DNA of 64,000 nt from Halorientalis sp. (GCF_028275115.1 NZ_JAQCNH010000097.1:1-64000), one strand, 5' to 3'; positions 8,956 to 19,175 are shown, counted from the stretch's first letter. Notes: generated by a model from the letters alone, not told the origin. Translations and numbers: made by a program.

Positions 8956-10445
8956 TCGAACACGACCGACCGGGTCACGCGCCGCTCGCCTGCGGCCGTC
9001 ACTGTCAGGGTGTACTGCCCGTCCTGAAGACCGGTGATCCACGTCTGAAACTCGCCGCCGGACACCGAGGTGTTCGTCCGTAGGACTCGCGTCCCCGTCG
9101 CGTCGGTGACCCGGACCGTGACGGACTCGGTCGGACTCCGGCCGTCGACCCGGAGTGTCCCCGACTGGATCGTCGTGTCACGTCCGGGCGTCTCCAGCCC
9201 GAACGCCGCGTCGTCGGCCCCGGCTTTGACTCGCACGTCCTCCTCGACCGCCGTCCCGTCGCTCCGCGCCACCACGCGGTACGACCCCGATTCGGGCGCC
9301 GCGAACTCCACCCGGAACCCGTCGGCGCCGGCCTCGACACGTCGATTGGCGACTGTCTCACCGGTGTCGTCCACGAGCCGTACCGTCAGGCCGCCGCTCG
9401 CGCCCCAGCCTCGGACCGCGACGGTCGTTCCCGTGACCGACGCCGAGAGCGTGACGACGGAGCCCGTGGTTGTAGGTGTCCCCGTCGCGGCGGCCGGGCC
9501 GGGGCCCCCTCCACCGTCGAAGGACCCCCCTGTGTCGGTGGCGAACGGGCCGGCTCCGACCACCGCCGTGGTCGCCACGGCCAGCCCGGCGACCACGACC
9601 ACCGCCAGCGCCAGTACCGTCGCAGTCAGCCCATTCGGGACCGTGATTGACGGGCGGGGCCGCCCGTCAGTCGCGCGGCCGAGGACGGCCGCGAGCCCGC
9701 CGTCGGTCGCGACCGCCGCCTCGGTGTCGTCACTCCCGGCCTCGCCAGCGTCGACTGCGGGTGCGGGCGTTCGCTCACCCACCCCTCCGGACCGCCCGAG
9801 GGTGTCGGGCTCCGACCCGCCCGACGGCGCGTCGTCGCGCTTCCACTCCCACAGCTTTTTGCTCCGCTCACACAGCGGGGCGAAGTCGTCGTCGTGCCCG
9901 GGCCGGAGGACGACGTCGGCGCTGGTCAGTGGCCTGCCGTCGCCGTCGACGATGGCGACGCTTGCACCCGTTCGAGCCACTGCCGTCGCGACACCGACCG
10001 CCCGGTCGGCCGTCTCCATCCCGAACGACAGGGGTGGCTCGCCGCCGTCCGCGAGTCGTGCGAGCAGGGACACCTGCGTGCCGGACCGGGACGCGGCGGT
10101 CGCGCGACCGAGCGTGTCGAGCCACGCCTCGTCCCGAGGATGACACTCCCACCCCCACCCCTCGAGCCGGAGTTTCGTGAGTTCGCGCTCTAGCGCAGCC
10201 AGCGAGGCGGCCGGTGTGTCGTCGCCGTCGGCCACGTACTCGGCGACGTATCGCCGCCAACCGCCGCGCTCGCCGGTCGGGTCGCGGCCGAGGAATAGAT
10301 ACAGGACCCGCGCTCGGTCGACGACGACGGCGGTCGTCCGGTCACCGTCGAGCAGCGACTTCACCGTCGCGTCGACGAAGGCCGCGTCGGCACTGGACGG
10401 ATACGCGAGCGTCGGTCCCTCGCCGTAGATTCGGAACGATGCCAT
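8952..10445 (-). CDS. Single-TM protein with cytoplasmic N-domain and Ig-like exterior; unrecognised
   Basis: The 497 residues start with an alpha/beta N-domain of about 210 residues (MASFRIYGEGPTLAYP) that I do not recognise. A low-complexity linker follows, then one hydrophobic helix (about 278-303), a Gly/Thr-rich linker and two beta-rich Ig/big-like units to the C-terminus. There is no N-terminal signal, so the middle helix should place the N-domain in the cytoplasm and the Ig-like part outside. It might sense or anchor something at the surface, but the role is unknown. Confidence 0.6.
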   Translation of the reverse strand: MASFRIYGEGPTLAYPSSADAAFVDATVKSLLDGDRTTAVVVDRARVLYLFLGRDPTGERGGWRRYVAEYVADGDDTPAASLAALERELTKLRLEGWGWECHPRDEAWLDTLGRATAASRSGTQVSLLARLADGGEPPLSFGMETADRAVGVATAVARTGASVAIVDGDGRPLTSADVVLRPGHDDDFAPLCERSKKLWEWKRDDAPSGGSEPDTLGRSGGVGERTPAPAVDAGEAGSDDTEAAVATDGGLAAVLGRATDGRPRPSITVPNGLTATVLALAVVVVAGLAVATTAVVGAGPFATDTGGSFDGGGGPGPAAATGTPTTTGSVVTLSASVTGTTVAVRGWGASGGLTVRLVDDTGETVANRRVEAGADGFRVEFAAPESGSYRVVARSDGTAVEEDVRVKAGADDAAFGLETPGRDTTIQSGTLRVDGRSPTESVTVRVTDATGTRVLRTNTSVSGGEFQTWITGLQDGQYTLTVTAAGERRVTRSVVFD

Positions 10446-10503
10446 CGGTTGTCAGTCTGGGCCGTGCTCGGTCGCGAGCCTGAAGCGACCGGCCCGGAAG
10501 CAG

Positions 10504-10740
10504 TTACAGCCCGCCGATGCCGTTCTGCAGCAAGGTCACCAGCAGGTCGAGCAACTGCGCGAACTGGTCGAGCGTACTGACGAGGCCCTCGAGCTGGTTG
10601 GCGAAGTCACCACCCAGCAGGCCGCCAAACTGGAGCGTGCCGACCGGTGCCGCCACCGCCGGACTGGTGGCTACCCACAACAACAGACACGCCGTGATTG
10701 CACTGCCGATTCCCCACCTGAAAGAGCATCCCCCTTTCAT
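10504..10740 (-). CDS. Small secreted hydrophobic peptide, hypothetical
   Basis: A 78-residue product: positive N-terminus, hydrophobic core (about 11-29), an AVA-A-type cleavage site, then a short Gly/Leu/Gln-rich mature part of about 48 residues with no charge cluster. The low acidity is unusual for this genome. A TTAATAA box (10765-10771) lies 28 nt before the ATG, which supports a real leaderless gene. It lies upstream of, but is not clearly co-transcribed with, the Ig-like gene. Confidence 0.5.
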   Translation of the reverse strand: MKGGCSFRWGIGSAITACLLLWVATSPAVAAPVGTLQFGGLLGGDFANQLEGLVSTLDQFAQLLDLLVTLLQNGIGGL

Positions 10741-10764
10741 CGCTAGGTGGAAGGTCTATCCGCG

Positions 10765-10771
10765 TTATTAA
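10765..10771 (-). promoter_or_regulatory. TATA-like box for the small secreted peptide gene
   Basis: On the minus strand the bases read TTAATAA, centred 28 nt before the ATG at 10740, in a local AT-rich patch. Confidence 0.5.
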
Positions 10772-10816
10772 CTTTACTATAGCGCTTATCTTGAATTAAC
10801 TGTGAGTTTCTAGAAC

Positions 10817-12010
10817 CTATCCGTTCAGTGCCTCGACCGGCCGCCGGTTGGCCGTCTTCCAGGCGGGGTAGAGACCGCTGAGGAGGCTCGTCCCGACGCC
10901 GAAACAGAACGCGAGCAACAGGAAGGCCACGTTGCGCGGGTGCAAGACCAGTTCCAGACTGACGGGTGTCACGACCGAGAGGCCGACACCCGCCAGCAGG
11001 CTCAACATCGCACCCGCGAGTCCGCCGAGGACACCCAACAGCAACGCTTCGGCGACGACCATCCGCATAACGGTGGTCCGTCCGACGCCGACCGCCCGAA
11101 GCATACCGAGTTCCTCGCTGCGCTCGCTCGTGCTCATCAGCATGACGTTGACGATGCTGACGCCCGCGACGACCAGCGAGATCGACCCGATGGCGAGCAA
11201 GACGGCGTTGAGCAGCCCGAAGTACTCCCGAATCTGGTCCAGCAGCGAGGACAGTTCGACGACCGTAATACGGTTCCCGCGGCCGTCGAACGCGGAGCGC
11301 AGTTCGCCCGCGACCGCCGCGGCCTGCTCCTGAGACTCCGTCCGGACGATAATCTGGCTGTATGGCTCGGTGAACTCCCCTTCGGGCAACACGAGTGCGT
11401 TCCCCGTCGCGATAGGCAGGAACTGGCTCCCCTCTTCGAGAAGCGCGAGGACGCGGTAGCTGTTCCCGTCGATTTCGACGGTACTGCCGACCCGGAGTCC
11501 GAGGTTCTCGGCCAGGTCGTGTCCGACGAGTGCGCCCTGCCGGTGGTTCCGTGGGATGCGACCGTCCGACGCCGAGAACAGCGCCTGCGGGTTGTCCGTC
11601 CCTGCGAGGACGCCGATCTGCTCGCTCTGGCCGCGGCTGACCGTGCCGGCGGCGGTGACCATCGGAACCACCGTTCCGTGTTTCTCGCCGATGCGCCTGA
11701 TCCGTTGCACGTCCCGGGGCGAGAACCCTTCCGTGTCACCGCCGCCGGTGACCGCACTGAGCGAGTCGAGTGAACTCCCGTCGCCAGCACCCCCGCTCCC
11801 GCCCGGCGTGACGACGACCTGCGTCCCGACGCCGCCGAACGCGCTCGTGGCAGACAGCTGTAAGACGGTACCCAGGATACCCAGCGTCGCGATGGCCATC
11901 ACACCGATGACGATACCCAGCGCTGCCAGCCCGGTCCGCAACCGGTTGCGGCCGAGGTTCCGGACGGCGATTCGGACGACCGGCAGTCGGTGAGCAGGGA
12001 GGACACCCAC
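10817..12010 (-). CDS. ABC transporter permease, MacB/FtsX type
   Basis: A 397-residue MacB-type permease. It has a first TM helix after an amphipathic N-terminus (about 24-48), a large MacB periplasmic-core-like extracellular domain (about 50-260), and three C-terminal TM helices forming the FtsX domain with the RSEELGMLRAVGVG loop. It starts six bases after the ATPase stop, in the order exported protein, ATPase, permease. MacB systems export peptides or act mechanically on the envelope rather than importing. The substrate is unknown. Confidence 0.9.
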   Translation of the reverse strand: MGVLPAHRLPVVRIAVRNLGRNRLRTGLAALGIVIGVMAIATLGILGTVLQLSATSAFGGVGTQVVVTPGGSGGAGDGSSLDSLSAVTGGGDTEGFSPRDVQRIRRIGEKHGTVVPMVTAAGTVSRGQSEQIGVLAGTDNPQALFSASDGRIPRNHRQGALVGHDLAENLGLRVGSTVEIDGNSYRVLALLEEGSQFLPIATGNALVLPEGEFTEPYSQIIVRTESQEQAAAVAGELRSAFDGRGNRITVVELSSLLDQIREYFGLLNAVLLAIGSISLVVAGVSIVNVMLMSTSERSEELGMLRAVGVGRTTVMRMVVAEALLLGVLGGLAGAMLSLLAGVGLSVVTPVSLELVLHPRNVAFLLLAFCFGVGTSLLSGLYPAWKTANRRPVEALNG

Positions 12011-12016
12011 GCGTGC

Positions 12017-12682
12017 TCACCCCAGGTCCCCGTCGACGAGGTCGAACCGTCGGTCGGCGTAGTCACTGACCAACTGGTCGTGCGTGACGACGACGACGCT
12101 GACCCCCTCCTCGGTAATCCGCTGGAACTCGTCGAGGATGACCGTTCCAGTGTCGCGGTCGAGATTGCCGGTCGGTTCGTCGGCCAGCAGGACCGACGGT
12201 CGGTTGATCAGCGAGCGGGCGATAGCGACCCGCTGGCACTGCCCGCCGGAGAGTTCGGGCGGCTTGTGACCGCGTCGGTCACCGAGTCCCACCCGGTCGA
12301 GCAGCTCCTCGGCCCGCTCGCGCTCGCCACGGCCGTCGAACACCGTCGGGAGTTCGACGTTCTCGACGGCTGTCAGCGTCGGGACGAGGTGGTAGTCCTG
12401 AAAAATAAATCCCAGATACTCCCGGCGGACTTCGGTGCGTTCCTCGACCGACAGCGCCGTCACGTCTTTCCCTTCGAGCCACAGGGTGCCGTCGGTCAGC
12501 GAGTCGAGCAGCCCGAGAACATTGAGCAGTGTGCTCTTACCGCTCCCGCTGGGGCCGAACAGACAGACGAACTCCCCGGAGCCGACCCGAAAGTCGACAC
12601 CGTCGAGTGCCGTCACTGCCCTGTTCGCCCCCTCGTAGCGTTTGGTCGCGGCTTCCAACTCCAGAGGTATCGTTGCCGCCAT
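12017..12682 (-). CDS. ABC transporter ATP-binding protein, LolD/MacB type
   Basis: A 221-residue nucleotide-binding domain with Walker A (GPSGSGKST), Q-loop (FQDYHLVP), signature LSGGQCQRVAIAR and Walker B (VLLADEPTGNLD). The GNLD after Walker B is typical of the LolD/MacB/FtsE subclass. Its ATG follows the stop of the CARDB-type gene by two bases, indicating one transcript. Confidence 0.93.
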   Translation of the reverse strand: MAATIPLELEAATKRYEGANRAVTALDGVDFRVGSGEFVCLFGPSGSGKSTLLNVLGLLDSLTDGTLWLEGKDVTALSVEERTEVRREYLGFIFQDYHLVPTLTAVENVELPTVFDGRGERERAEELLDRVGLGDRRGHKPPELSGGQCQRVAIARSLINRPSVLLADEPTGNLDRDTGTVILDEFQRITEEGVSVVVVTHDQLVSDYADRRFDLVDGDLG

Positions 12683-12684
12683 GG

Positions 12685-14250
12685 TTACCTGATGACGTAG
12701 ATGCCGACCAGCGCGAACGTGACGACGAGCAGGCCGACCAGCAGGAAGCCAGAGCCACCACCCGTCGACTCCTCGCTCGCATTGAGGAGACGCTCGTTGA
12801 ACCCGAGCCGGACGGTCCTGGTCCGTTGCTGGTCGTCGACCCTGTAGGTCAGGTTCAGGGGGACTGTCGTCTGGTTCTCGTCGGTGACGGTCAGTTGCAC
12901 CTCGAACGGCGTGAACTGGCCCGACTCGATGGGGCCGACGAAGTACCGCCCCTTCTGGTCGGCAGGAGCGACGCCGGACCCGTCGCCGGCCTCCACGACG
13001 AGCCCCGAGATGGCGCCCGTCCCGATGTTACCGGCGTTGCCCGACACTGTGACGGTGCGCTCGTCGGTCTGAGTGACGTTGATCCCAGTGAGCCGGATCC
13101 GGCCCCGGTCGGGCCGGTAAGGAAGCGTCGTCCGCTGGGTTCCGGACTCGGTGCCGACCCGGTAGTCGACGGCGACGTTCAGGTCTGCGGGTCCCGACAG
13201 GGTGGAGAGGTCTACGGTCACGGCCCGACTCTCGCCGACCGAGAGCGTCGTCGCGACGGGCTCGCGGGCCAGCATCGCGTCCGAGGCGTTCGGAACGACC
13301 ACGACGTCTTTGACCGGTGCGTTCCCGAAGTTCGTCACGCGGACCTGTGCTCGTGGCGGCCTGGGCCCCTGCTCGTCCTCTGATTCGGACCCGGACCCGC
13401 CCACGAGCGACGCGAGCGTGTCCTGTGCCTGTTGGCCGGGCGGCGGGCCGACGAGCTGTGTGACCTGGACGCCCACGTCGGTCACCAGCGGTGAGACCGA
13501 GACGTCGCGCCCGACGCGTTTCGACCGCTGGACACCGGCACCCGTCGTGTAGGATACGTCGACGGAGAACCGCTGGTCGCCGGCCCGCTGGGGCCTGACG
13601 CCCACGTCGAGTCTCGTCGACTCGCCGGCGGCGAGTTCGGCGACCGCCGACTTCTCGGTGAGTCGCTCGAAGCCGCCGGACGCGACCGTTGCGACGACGT
13701 CTCTGATCGACCCCTGCGTCGGGTTCGACACCGTCACCGTCGCGTTGGTCCGGACGCCGGCGGTCGGCTTCGCCACGTCGAGCTCTACGATGGGCTCGGT
13801 CTGCTCGACGACCAGACTCACTGGCCGGGCGATGCGGACCTCGTCGCCGTCACTGTCGGTCCCCGCGACGACCACCTCGACGTTCTTCAGCCCCGGTTCG
13901 TCGAACGTCGCCGTCAGCGGCAGGTCGAGGTCGTCGCCGGCCGAGAGTGAGCCCACGTCCGAGGCCTCGACCAGTGACTCTCCGTTCCGGTACTGGAGTT
14001 CGACCCGGTCGATTCTGGCTGCCGACGTGCTCCCCCGAGAGTTGCTGACCGAGACGCTGACCGTGACCGGCGACCCGACCAGCGGCGTCTCCGGTGTGAC
14101 CGACACGTCCTCGACGACGAGACGGGCGTCCGGCACGTCGCTGTCCGGTTGTGTCGCGGCCGGCGCGCCGCCCGCGACGACCGATGTGCCTGCCACTACG
14201 AGCAGGCCTGTGAATACCAGCACCGCCAGTGTGTGTCCCCCGTTTACCAT
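12685..14250 (-). CDS. Exported, C-terminally anchored CARDB/S-layer-type protein (ABC exporter partner)
   Basis: From the ATG at 14250 the product has 521 residues: an N-terminal signal sequence (about 6-30), several beta-sandwich repeats resembling CARDB/COG1361 domains with repeated phrases such as LxxGESxxVTVD, and a C-terminal TM helix ending IYVIR. The start at 14250 places the signal peptide at the N-terminus; a TTG at 14304 would add 18 polar residues. It heads the operon with the ATPase and permease and could take the place of MacA as the outside partner; that is inference. Confidence 0.78.
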   Translation of the reverse strand: MVNGGHTLAVLVFTGLLVVAGTSVVAGGAPAATQPDSDVPDARLVVEDVSVTPETPLVGSPVTVSVSVSNSRGSTSAARIDRVELQYRNGESLVEASDVGSLSAGDDLDLPLTATFDEPGLKNVEVVVAGTDSDGDEVRIARPVSLVVEQTEPIVELDVAKPTAGVRTNATVTVSNPTQGSIRDVVATVASGGFERLTEKSAVAELAAGESTRLDVGVRPQRAGDQRFSVDVSYTTGAGVQRSKRVGRDVSVSPLVTDVGVQVTQLVGPPPGQQAQDTLASLVGGSGSESEDEQGPRPPRAQVRVTNFGNAPVKDVVVVPNASDAMLAREPVATTLSVGESRAVTVDLSTLSGPADLNVAVDYRVGTESGTQRTTLPYRPDRGRIRLTGINVTQTDERTVTVSGNAGNIGTGAISGLVVEAGDGSGVAPADQKGRYFVGPIESGQFTPFEVQLTVTDENQTTVPLNLTYRVDDQQRTRTVRLGFNERLLNASEESTGGGSGFLLVGLLVVTFALVGIYVIR

Positions 14251-14447
14251 TCCGTCTGCATCCCCCCGTATGCGCGTATTCGGACGTTGATTCTTTCCGG
14301 ACAAAAGCGTTGTTAATATTGTCTCGAAATTCGGCGTATCTTCCAGGTGCTCGGGCTGGAACGCCGTTGCTGTCGGGTACGCCAGTCGGAGAAAGACCCG
14401 ATAACAGCTCTCGGTCCGCCTGAACCTCGGTCAGAATGGGTCCGGCG

Positions 14448-14747
<300 letters not shown>

Positions 14748-14821
14748 TCAGGCTTACGAAACCGACGTATTAAACATCTTCGGGACCCACGAAAGCATCC
14801 CTCTGAAGCCGTTCTGGGCGG

Positions 14822-17005
14822 TCAGCCGAACGGACCCGTCCGTTCCCGGACGACCTCGTTCGCCGCCGCCACCGTGTCGTCGGCGACACTCACCGTCACG
14901 TCGCCCGCGTATCGGGCCCGCTCGTGGAGTCGATAGACCTGCTCGACACTCTCGTCGGCGTCGACCGCCGCCAGGTACTCCCGTGGCGTTTCTCCATCCC
15001 TTCGTGGCCGTTCCTCACGCGCGAGGACGTACTCGACGCGCTCGAACGCCCGTTGTACGTCGGCTGCGGGACCGTCCCGCGGCTGCCAGCGCACCCAGAT
15101 GACCCGGTAGACCCGCTCGGTCAGACCGAGTCTGCGTGCGCCCGCGACGACGCCGCCGACCACCACGAGGATGAGTGCCGCCTCCTCCCGCGACGGTGGG
15201 TCGGGCAGAGGCAGGCCGCCCCCGTCGTCTCTCGTCGTCCGCACCGCATCCTCCTCGCCGAGTGTCTGGACCGTCTCGGGCGTCGAATCAGGCGTGTTCG
15301 CAGTCGGCTCGTTCGTCGCCGGCGACGGAGTCGACGGCGGTTCGGTCGTCGGCTCGGGGTCGTCGTTCACGTTCCCGCCGTTCTCGTCGCCACCGACCCG
15401 TTCTCGCTCGGCGTCCTGTCGGGGTCCGGCCGGCGTCGGGTCGAATCTCACCCAACCGACGCTGGGGAAGTAGACCTCGACCCAGGCGTGAGAGTCCAGT
15501 CCGCGCACCCGGTACTCGTCGTCGCCGACCCGTTCGCCGGACGTGTAGCCGACGACGAACCGTGCCGGGATGTTCTGGGTCCGCAGCATCGTCACCATCG
15601 TCGTGGCGTAGTAAGTACAGTACCCCCGGTCCATCTCGAACAGAAAGCCGTCGGCGATGTCGCCCTCGGGCCGCTCTACGTCGAGCGAGTACTCCTTCTC
15701 CCGCTCCAGATAGGACTCGACCGCCCTCGCCGTCTCGTAGACCGTCTCGGCGTTGGCCCCGTCCTGTATCTGGCGGGCTCGCGTCGCCACCCGGTCGGGC
15801 GTGCTCGAGGGAAGGTTCGTGTACCGCGACTCGATCTGTCTGGGATAGTCGTTTCCGGCCCGCTGGAGCCGACTCGGTGACGCCACGGGCTGGCTGCTGG
15901 AAACAGTATAACTGTCGCCGGGTGAAAACGGCTGTGCCGGCTGGAGGCCCCCGAGTGAGGTCACCGACGTACTGTCGGCGACGCCCTCGCCGACCCTGAC
16001 CGGCTTCCAGGCTGCGGGCATGGCGTCCAGTTCGGACTCGACGGTGACCGTCTGTTCGACGATGCGGGCCTCGCCCGGTGGCGAGGCCATCTCGCCCCGG
16101 TACCCTAATGCCGACCCGGTCCGCACCCAACCGTCGCCGGTGTAGCGGTCGTAGGCCCCCGTCCGCCAGTACGTTTCACGCGAACTCTCGACGGTGAACC
16201 GGACTTCCGACGAGAGGCTGATCGACCCCTGTATCGCGACACGCTCGTCCGAACTGATCAGGCTCCCCTCGATGGTCTCCGTGCCGCCGTCCCCGAAGAG
16301 CCCGAACGGGGTCCCAGTCCCTCCAGGGACCACGCTGACCAGCATCGTCACGACCACAATCACGGCCAGGACGACGGCCATCGTCTCGACGGCGCGGTCA
16401 GCCCCGCCGAACCGTTCGAGTCGACCGAACCCGACCGTCCCGACCGCGCCCAGCGCGCCGAGTAACGCGACAAGCGTCCCCACGTCGCCCGTGAGGACGA
16501 AGAACGTCAGTGCCGCCCCACCGACGAGAGCCGTTCCCACGTACCGCCGCCGAAGTGCCAGATACCACGCCAGGAAGACGGGGCCCGGCGTGTACGCCAG
16601 CGCGAACAGCTCGATCATCTGTAGGCGCAACACCGACAGCCCCATGAACAGCGACAGCACGTCCCCAAAAATACGGTCCTGCTGGGCGAACACGTCCGCC
16701 GGCAGTGCCGACGCGTACGTCCAGAGCCCCAGCAACAGCAGCGCCAACCCGACGGGCAGCGCCGTCCACGCTCCGACGACCCGCGACAGCCCCGTCGCCA
16801 CCGCTAACGTCACCGCCACGACCAGCAGGAACGTGCCCGGGTCACCGACCACGTCGATGATTTCGTACAGTGGGAAGGTGAACGAGAACAGCAGCAGGCC
16901 CGTCGACAGCAGGGCCAGCCCACGCGGCTCGAACACTGCGCTCCACGGCCGCCCCGTCGTGTTGGGGGTAGCCTCAGGGGCTGCCGTGCCGGCGTCGGTA
17001 CTCAT
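14822..17005 (-). CDS. Transglutaminase-like membrane protein (DUF3488/TgpA type) with DUF4129-like tail
   Basis: A 727-residue protein. A cluster of hydrophobic helices lies at the N-terminus (about 28-225). An exported transglutaminase core (about 400-520) holds the Cys in RGYCTYYAT, the His in LDSHAWVEVYF and the Asp in RFDPTP. An acidic Thr-rich linker, one more TM helix and a cytoplasmic tail rich in Arg follow. The catalytic triad is intact. It overlaps the DUF58 gene by ATGA and is the last gene of the MoxR-DUF58-transglutaminase operon. A role in envelope protein processing is inferred. Confidence 0.88.
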   Translation of the reverse strand: MSTDAGTAAPEATPNTTGRPWSAVFEPRGLALLSTGLLLFSFTFPLYEIIDVVGDPGTFLLVVAVTLAVATGLSRVVGAWTALPVGLALLLLGLWTYASALPADVFAQQDRIFGDVLSLFMGLSVLRLQMIELFALAYTPGPVFLAWYLALRRRYVGTALVGGAALTFFVLTGDVGTLVALLGALGAVGTVGFGRLERFGGADRAVETMAVVLAVIVVVTMLVSVVPGGTGTPFGLFGDGGTETIEGSLISSDERVAIQGSISLSSEVRFTVESSRETYWRTGAYDRYTGDGWVRTGSALGYRGEMASPPGEARIVEQTVTVESELDAMPAAWKPVRVGEGVADSTSVTSLGGLQPAQPFSPGDSYTVSSSQPVASPSRLQRAGNDYPRQIESRYTNLPSSTPDRVATRARQIQDGANAETVYETARAVESYLEREKEYSLDVERPEGDIADGFLFEMDRGYCTYYATTMVTMLRTQNIPARFVVGYTSGERVGDDEYRVRGLDSHAWVEVYFPSVGWVRFDPTPAGPRQDAERERVGGDENGGNVNDDPEPTTEPPSTPSPATNEPTANTPDSTPETVQTLGEEDAVRTTRDDGGGLPLPDPPSREEAALILVVVGGVVAGARRLGLTERVYRVIWVRWQPRDGPAADVQRAFERVEYVLAREERPRRDGETPREYLAAVDADESVEQVYRLHERARYAGDVTVSVADDTVAAANEVVRERTGPFG

Positions 17006-18048
17006 CGTGACACCTCCCGCTCGGCAGGGGATTCGCCGGCTGCGCGGGTAGTCCCCTGCTGTCGCTCGCCGTCGCTCGTCGGGGACTCCGGTGGTGTGGG
17101 ACCGATCGAGAGGCGATGGTCCTGTCCGTCGACGGTCACGGTCACGCCATCCTCGTCGGCGGTGAGCCGGGCGTCCGCACCCTCGCGAGCCGGCTGGACC
17201 GGCTGTCCCGACCCGGTGCGCGCGAGCAGTTCGAGGAGGTGTCGCCGGTGGGCCTGCCCGCGACCGGCCGGCACCTCACCGGCTGGGCAGGCGACGCCGA
17301 CCGACAGCCCGGCGTCCATCGCCAGCACCGCGAGACTGGCCGCGCCCGACGCCATCGTGTCGGCGTGGCCAGTGCCAGCCTCCGCCGCAATCGTCAGCGT
17401 TGGCTCGCGCTGCTCGCTGACGAACTGCTTGACCACGAGGTCGTCGTCGGCACGCTTGGCACTGGACTTCCAGTGGACGTCCCGTAACGGGTCGCCCGGG
17501 GCGTACTCGCGAATCGTGTCGAAGGCCCGCCGGTCGGTCGTCGTGTCGTACCCGAGCAGGCGCGCGACTGCGCCGTCTTCACGTAGGTCGACCAGCGGCG
17601 GGTAAACCAGCGCCGTCGTGGTCCCGTCGGGCTCGAACGACCGCACGAACAGGCCGAGGACGTCGGTCACGACGACACGAGGCGGGCCGATGTCCCACAC
17701 CCCCCGCGCTCCGAGTTCGACCTCATACTCGACCGTCGCCGGGAGCGTCACCCGCCGGTCGTACCCCGTGGCCGCCACGCCCGGTGGCACGGCGTCGGTC
17801 ACCCGCGCGAGCGCCCCGCCGTCGACGGACAGTGCGACGGTGCGGGACTCGCCGGGATGGCCGGGGACGGGACTCTCACGGTCGACCGTCGGCCGACCGG
17901 CGAGATACACCTGGACGCCGCTCACCACCAGTGCGATCAGTGCGGGCGCGGCGAGCGCGTTCAGCGCACGAGCGCCCGACGCGGCCGCCATCAGAATCGA
18001 ACCGACTGCGACGCCGACGACGCCGACAGTGCGCCAGGTCGGTCTCAT
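17002..18048 (-). CDS. DUF58 domain protein (MoxR partner)
   Basis: A 348-residue protein: two N-terminal hydrophobic helices (about 8-48), a beta-rich middle, and the DUF58 signature EYAPGDPLRDVHWKSSAKR followed by a vWA-like region. DUF58 proteins usually work with MoxR AAA ATPases. It overlaps both neighbours by four bases, showing tight coupling. The C-terminal part is acidic and less conserved. Confidence 0.9.
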   Translation of the reverse strand: MRPTWRTVGVVGVAVGSILMAAASGARALNALAAPALIALVVSGVQVYLAGRPTVDRESPVPGHPGESRTVALSVDGGALARVTDAVPPGVAATGYDRRVTLPATVEYEVELGARGVWDIGPPRVVVTDVLGLFVRSFEPDGTTTALVYPPLVDLREDGAVARLLGYDTTTDRRAFDTIREYAPGDPLRDVHWKSSAKRADDDLVVKQFVSEQREPTLTIAAEAGTGHADTMASGAASLAVLAMDAGLSVGVACPAGEVPAGRGQAHRRHLLELLARTGSGQPVQPAREGADARLTADEDGVTVTVDGQDHRLSIGPTPPESPTSDGERQQGTTRAAGESPAEREVSR

Positions 18049-19007
18049 TCGACGGTGACGGTGCGGCGCGCCTCGGTGACGATTTCCTCGCCGGTCCGGT
18101 CTGCCGTTGTCGTCCGGATTCGGTGGGGCATAATCGCACTCACCTCCGCCTGCACGTCGTCGGGGACGACGTAGTCACGGCCTGCCAGCGCTGCCCGTGC
18201 CTGTGCGGCTCGTAAGAGCGCGATCGAACCGCGAGGGCTCACCCCGAGCTGGGCCTGCTCGCGGGTGTACTCCGAGAGCCGGGTGACGTACGCCCGGATC
18301 GGTTCCTCGACGGTAATCTCGCCGACTGCCGTCCGCGCGGCCCGGAGGTCTTCGAGCGTGGCGACCGGCGAGAGCTGTTCAATGGGGTGGTTGCCCACCA
18401 CGCGGCCGAGCAGTTCTGCTTCGTCGCCGGAATCGGGATACCCGAGGTGGAGCTTCTTCATGAACCGGTCGAGTTCGGCCATCGGGAGTTCGTAGGTCCG
18501 GTCGCGCTCGACCGTGTTCTGGGTCGCAATCACGGTGAATGGATCGGGCATCTCGTAAGTATCCCCGTCCACCGTGACCTGCTGTTCCTCCATGGCCTCC
18601 AGAAGGGCGCTCTGAGTCTTCGGCGGTGCGCGGTTGATTTCGTCGCCCAGCACGACGTTCGCGAACACCGGGCCTGGCCGGAAGTCGAATTCGCTCGTCT
18701 TCTGGTTGTAGACGTTGACGCCGGTGATGTCGGATGGCAGCAGATCCGGCGTGAACTGGACGCGATTGAACGACCCGTCGAAAGAAGCGGCGATGGAGCG
18801 GGCAAGCATCGTCTTGCCGACTCCGGGCACGTCCTCCAGCAGAACGTGGCCGCGGCCCAGTACCGCGGTAAGGATGTGTTCGATTTCGGCCTGATGGCCG
18901 ACGATCACCTCGCCGACGTTCTCGGCGACGCGGCGAGCTAGAGCACCGGCCGCTTCTACGGCGTCGTCCGACTCCTGTTCTATCGTCGATGTGTCTGCGT
19001 CAGTCAT
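18045..19007 (-). CDS. MoxR-family AAA ATPase
   Basis: A 320-residue AAA+ ATPase with Walker A in LEDVPGVGKTMLAR, Walker B in VVLGDEINRAPPKTQ, and the MoxR-specific FNRVQFTPDLLPSDITG. The ATG at 19007 is the usual family start; the longer frame to 19145 adds a non-conserved Arg-rich stretch. MoxR ATPases act as chaperones for vWA/DUF58 partners, here the next gene. Confidence 0.92.
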   Translation of the reverse strand: MTDADTSTIEQESDDAVEAAGALARRVAENVGEVIVGHQAEIEHILTAVLGRGHVLLEDVPGVGKTMLARSIAASFDGSFNRVQFTPDLLPSDITGVNVYNQKTSEFDFRPGPVFANVVLGDEINRAPPKTQSALLEAMEEQQVTVDGDTYEMPDPFTVIATQNTVERDRTYELPMAELDRFMKKLHLGYPDSGDEAELLGRVVGNHPIEQLSPVATLEDLRAARTAVGEITVEEPIRAYVTRLSEYTREQAQLGVSPRGSIALLRAAQARAALAGRDYVVPDDVQAEVSAIMPHRIRTTTADRTGEEIVTEARRTVTVE

Positions 19008-19175
19008 GGGTTGCGGGGGTGGGCGGATACCTGCTCCTGCACTGCGGACCGTCGATCGACTCGTCGGACCGTGGACTCGCTCGCCGTGTCGGGCGAGACC
19101 ACGACCGTCGGTGCCGTTCACATGCGCCGTTAGGCCCGGGCCCACCTAACAGTGCTGTATCAGTCAACTGACTCG

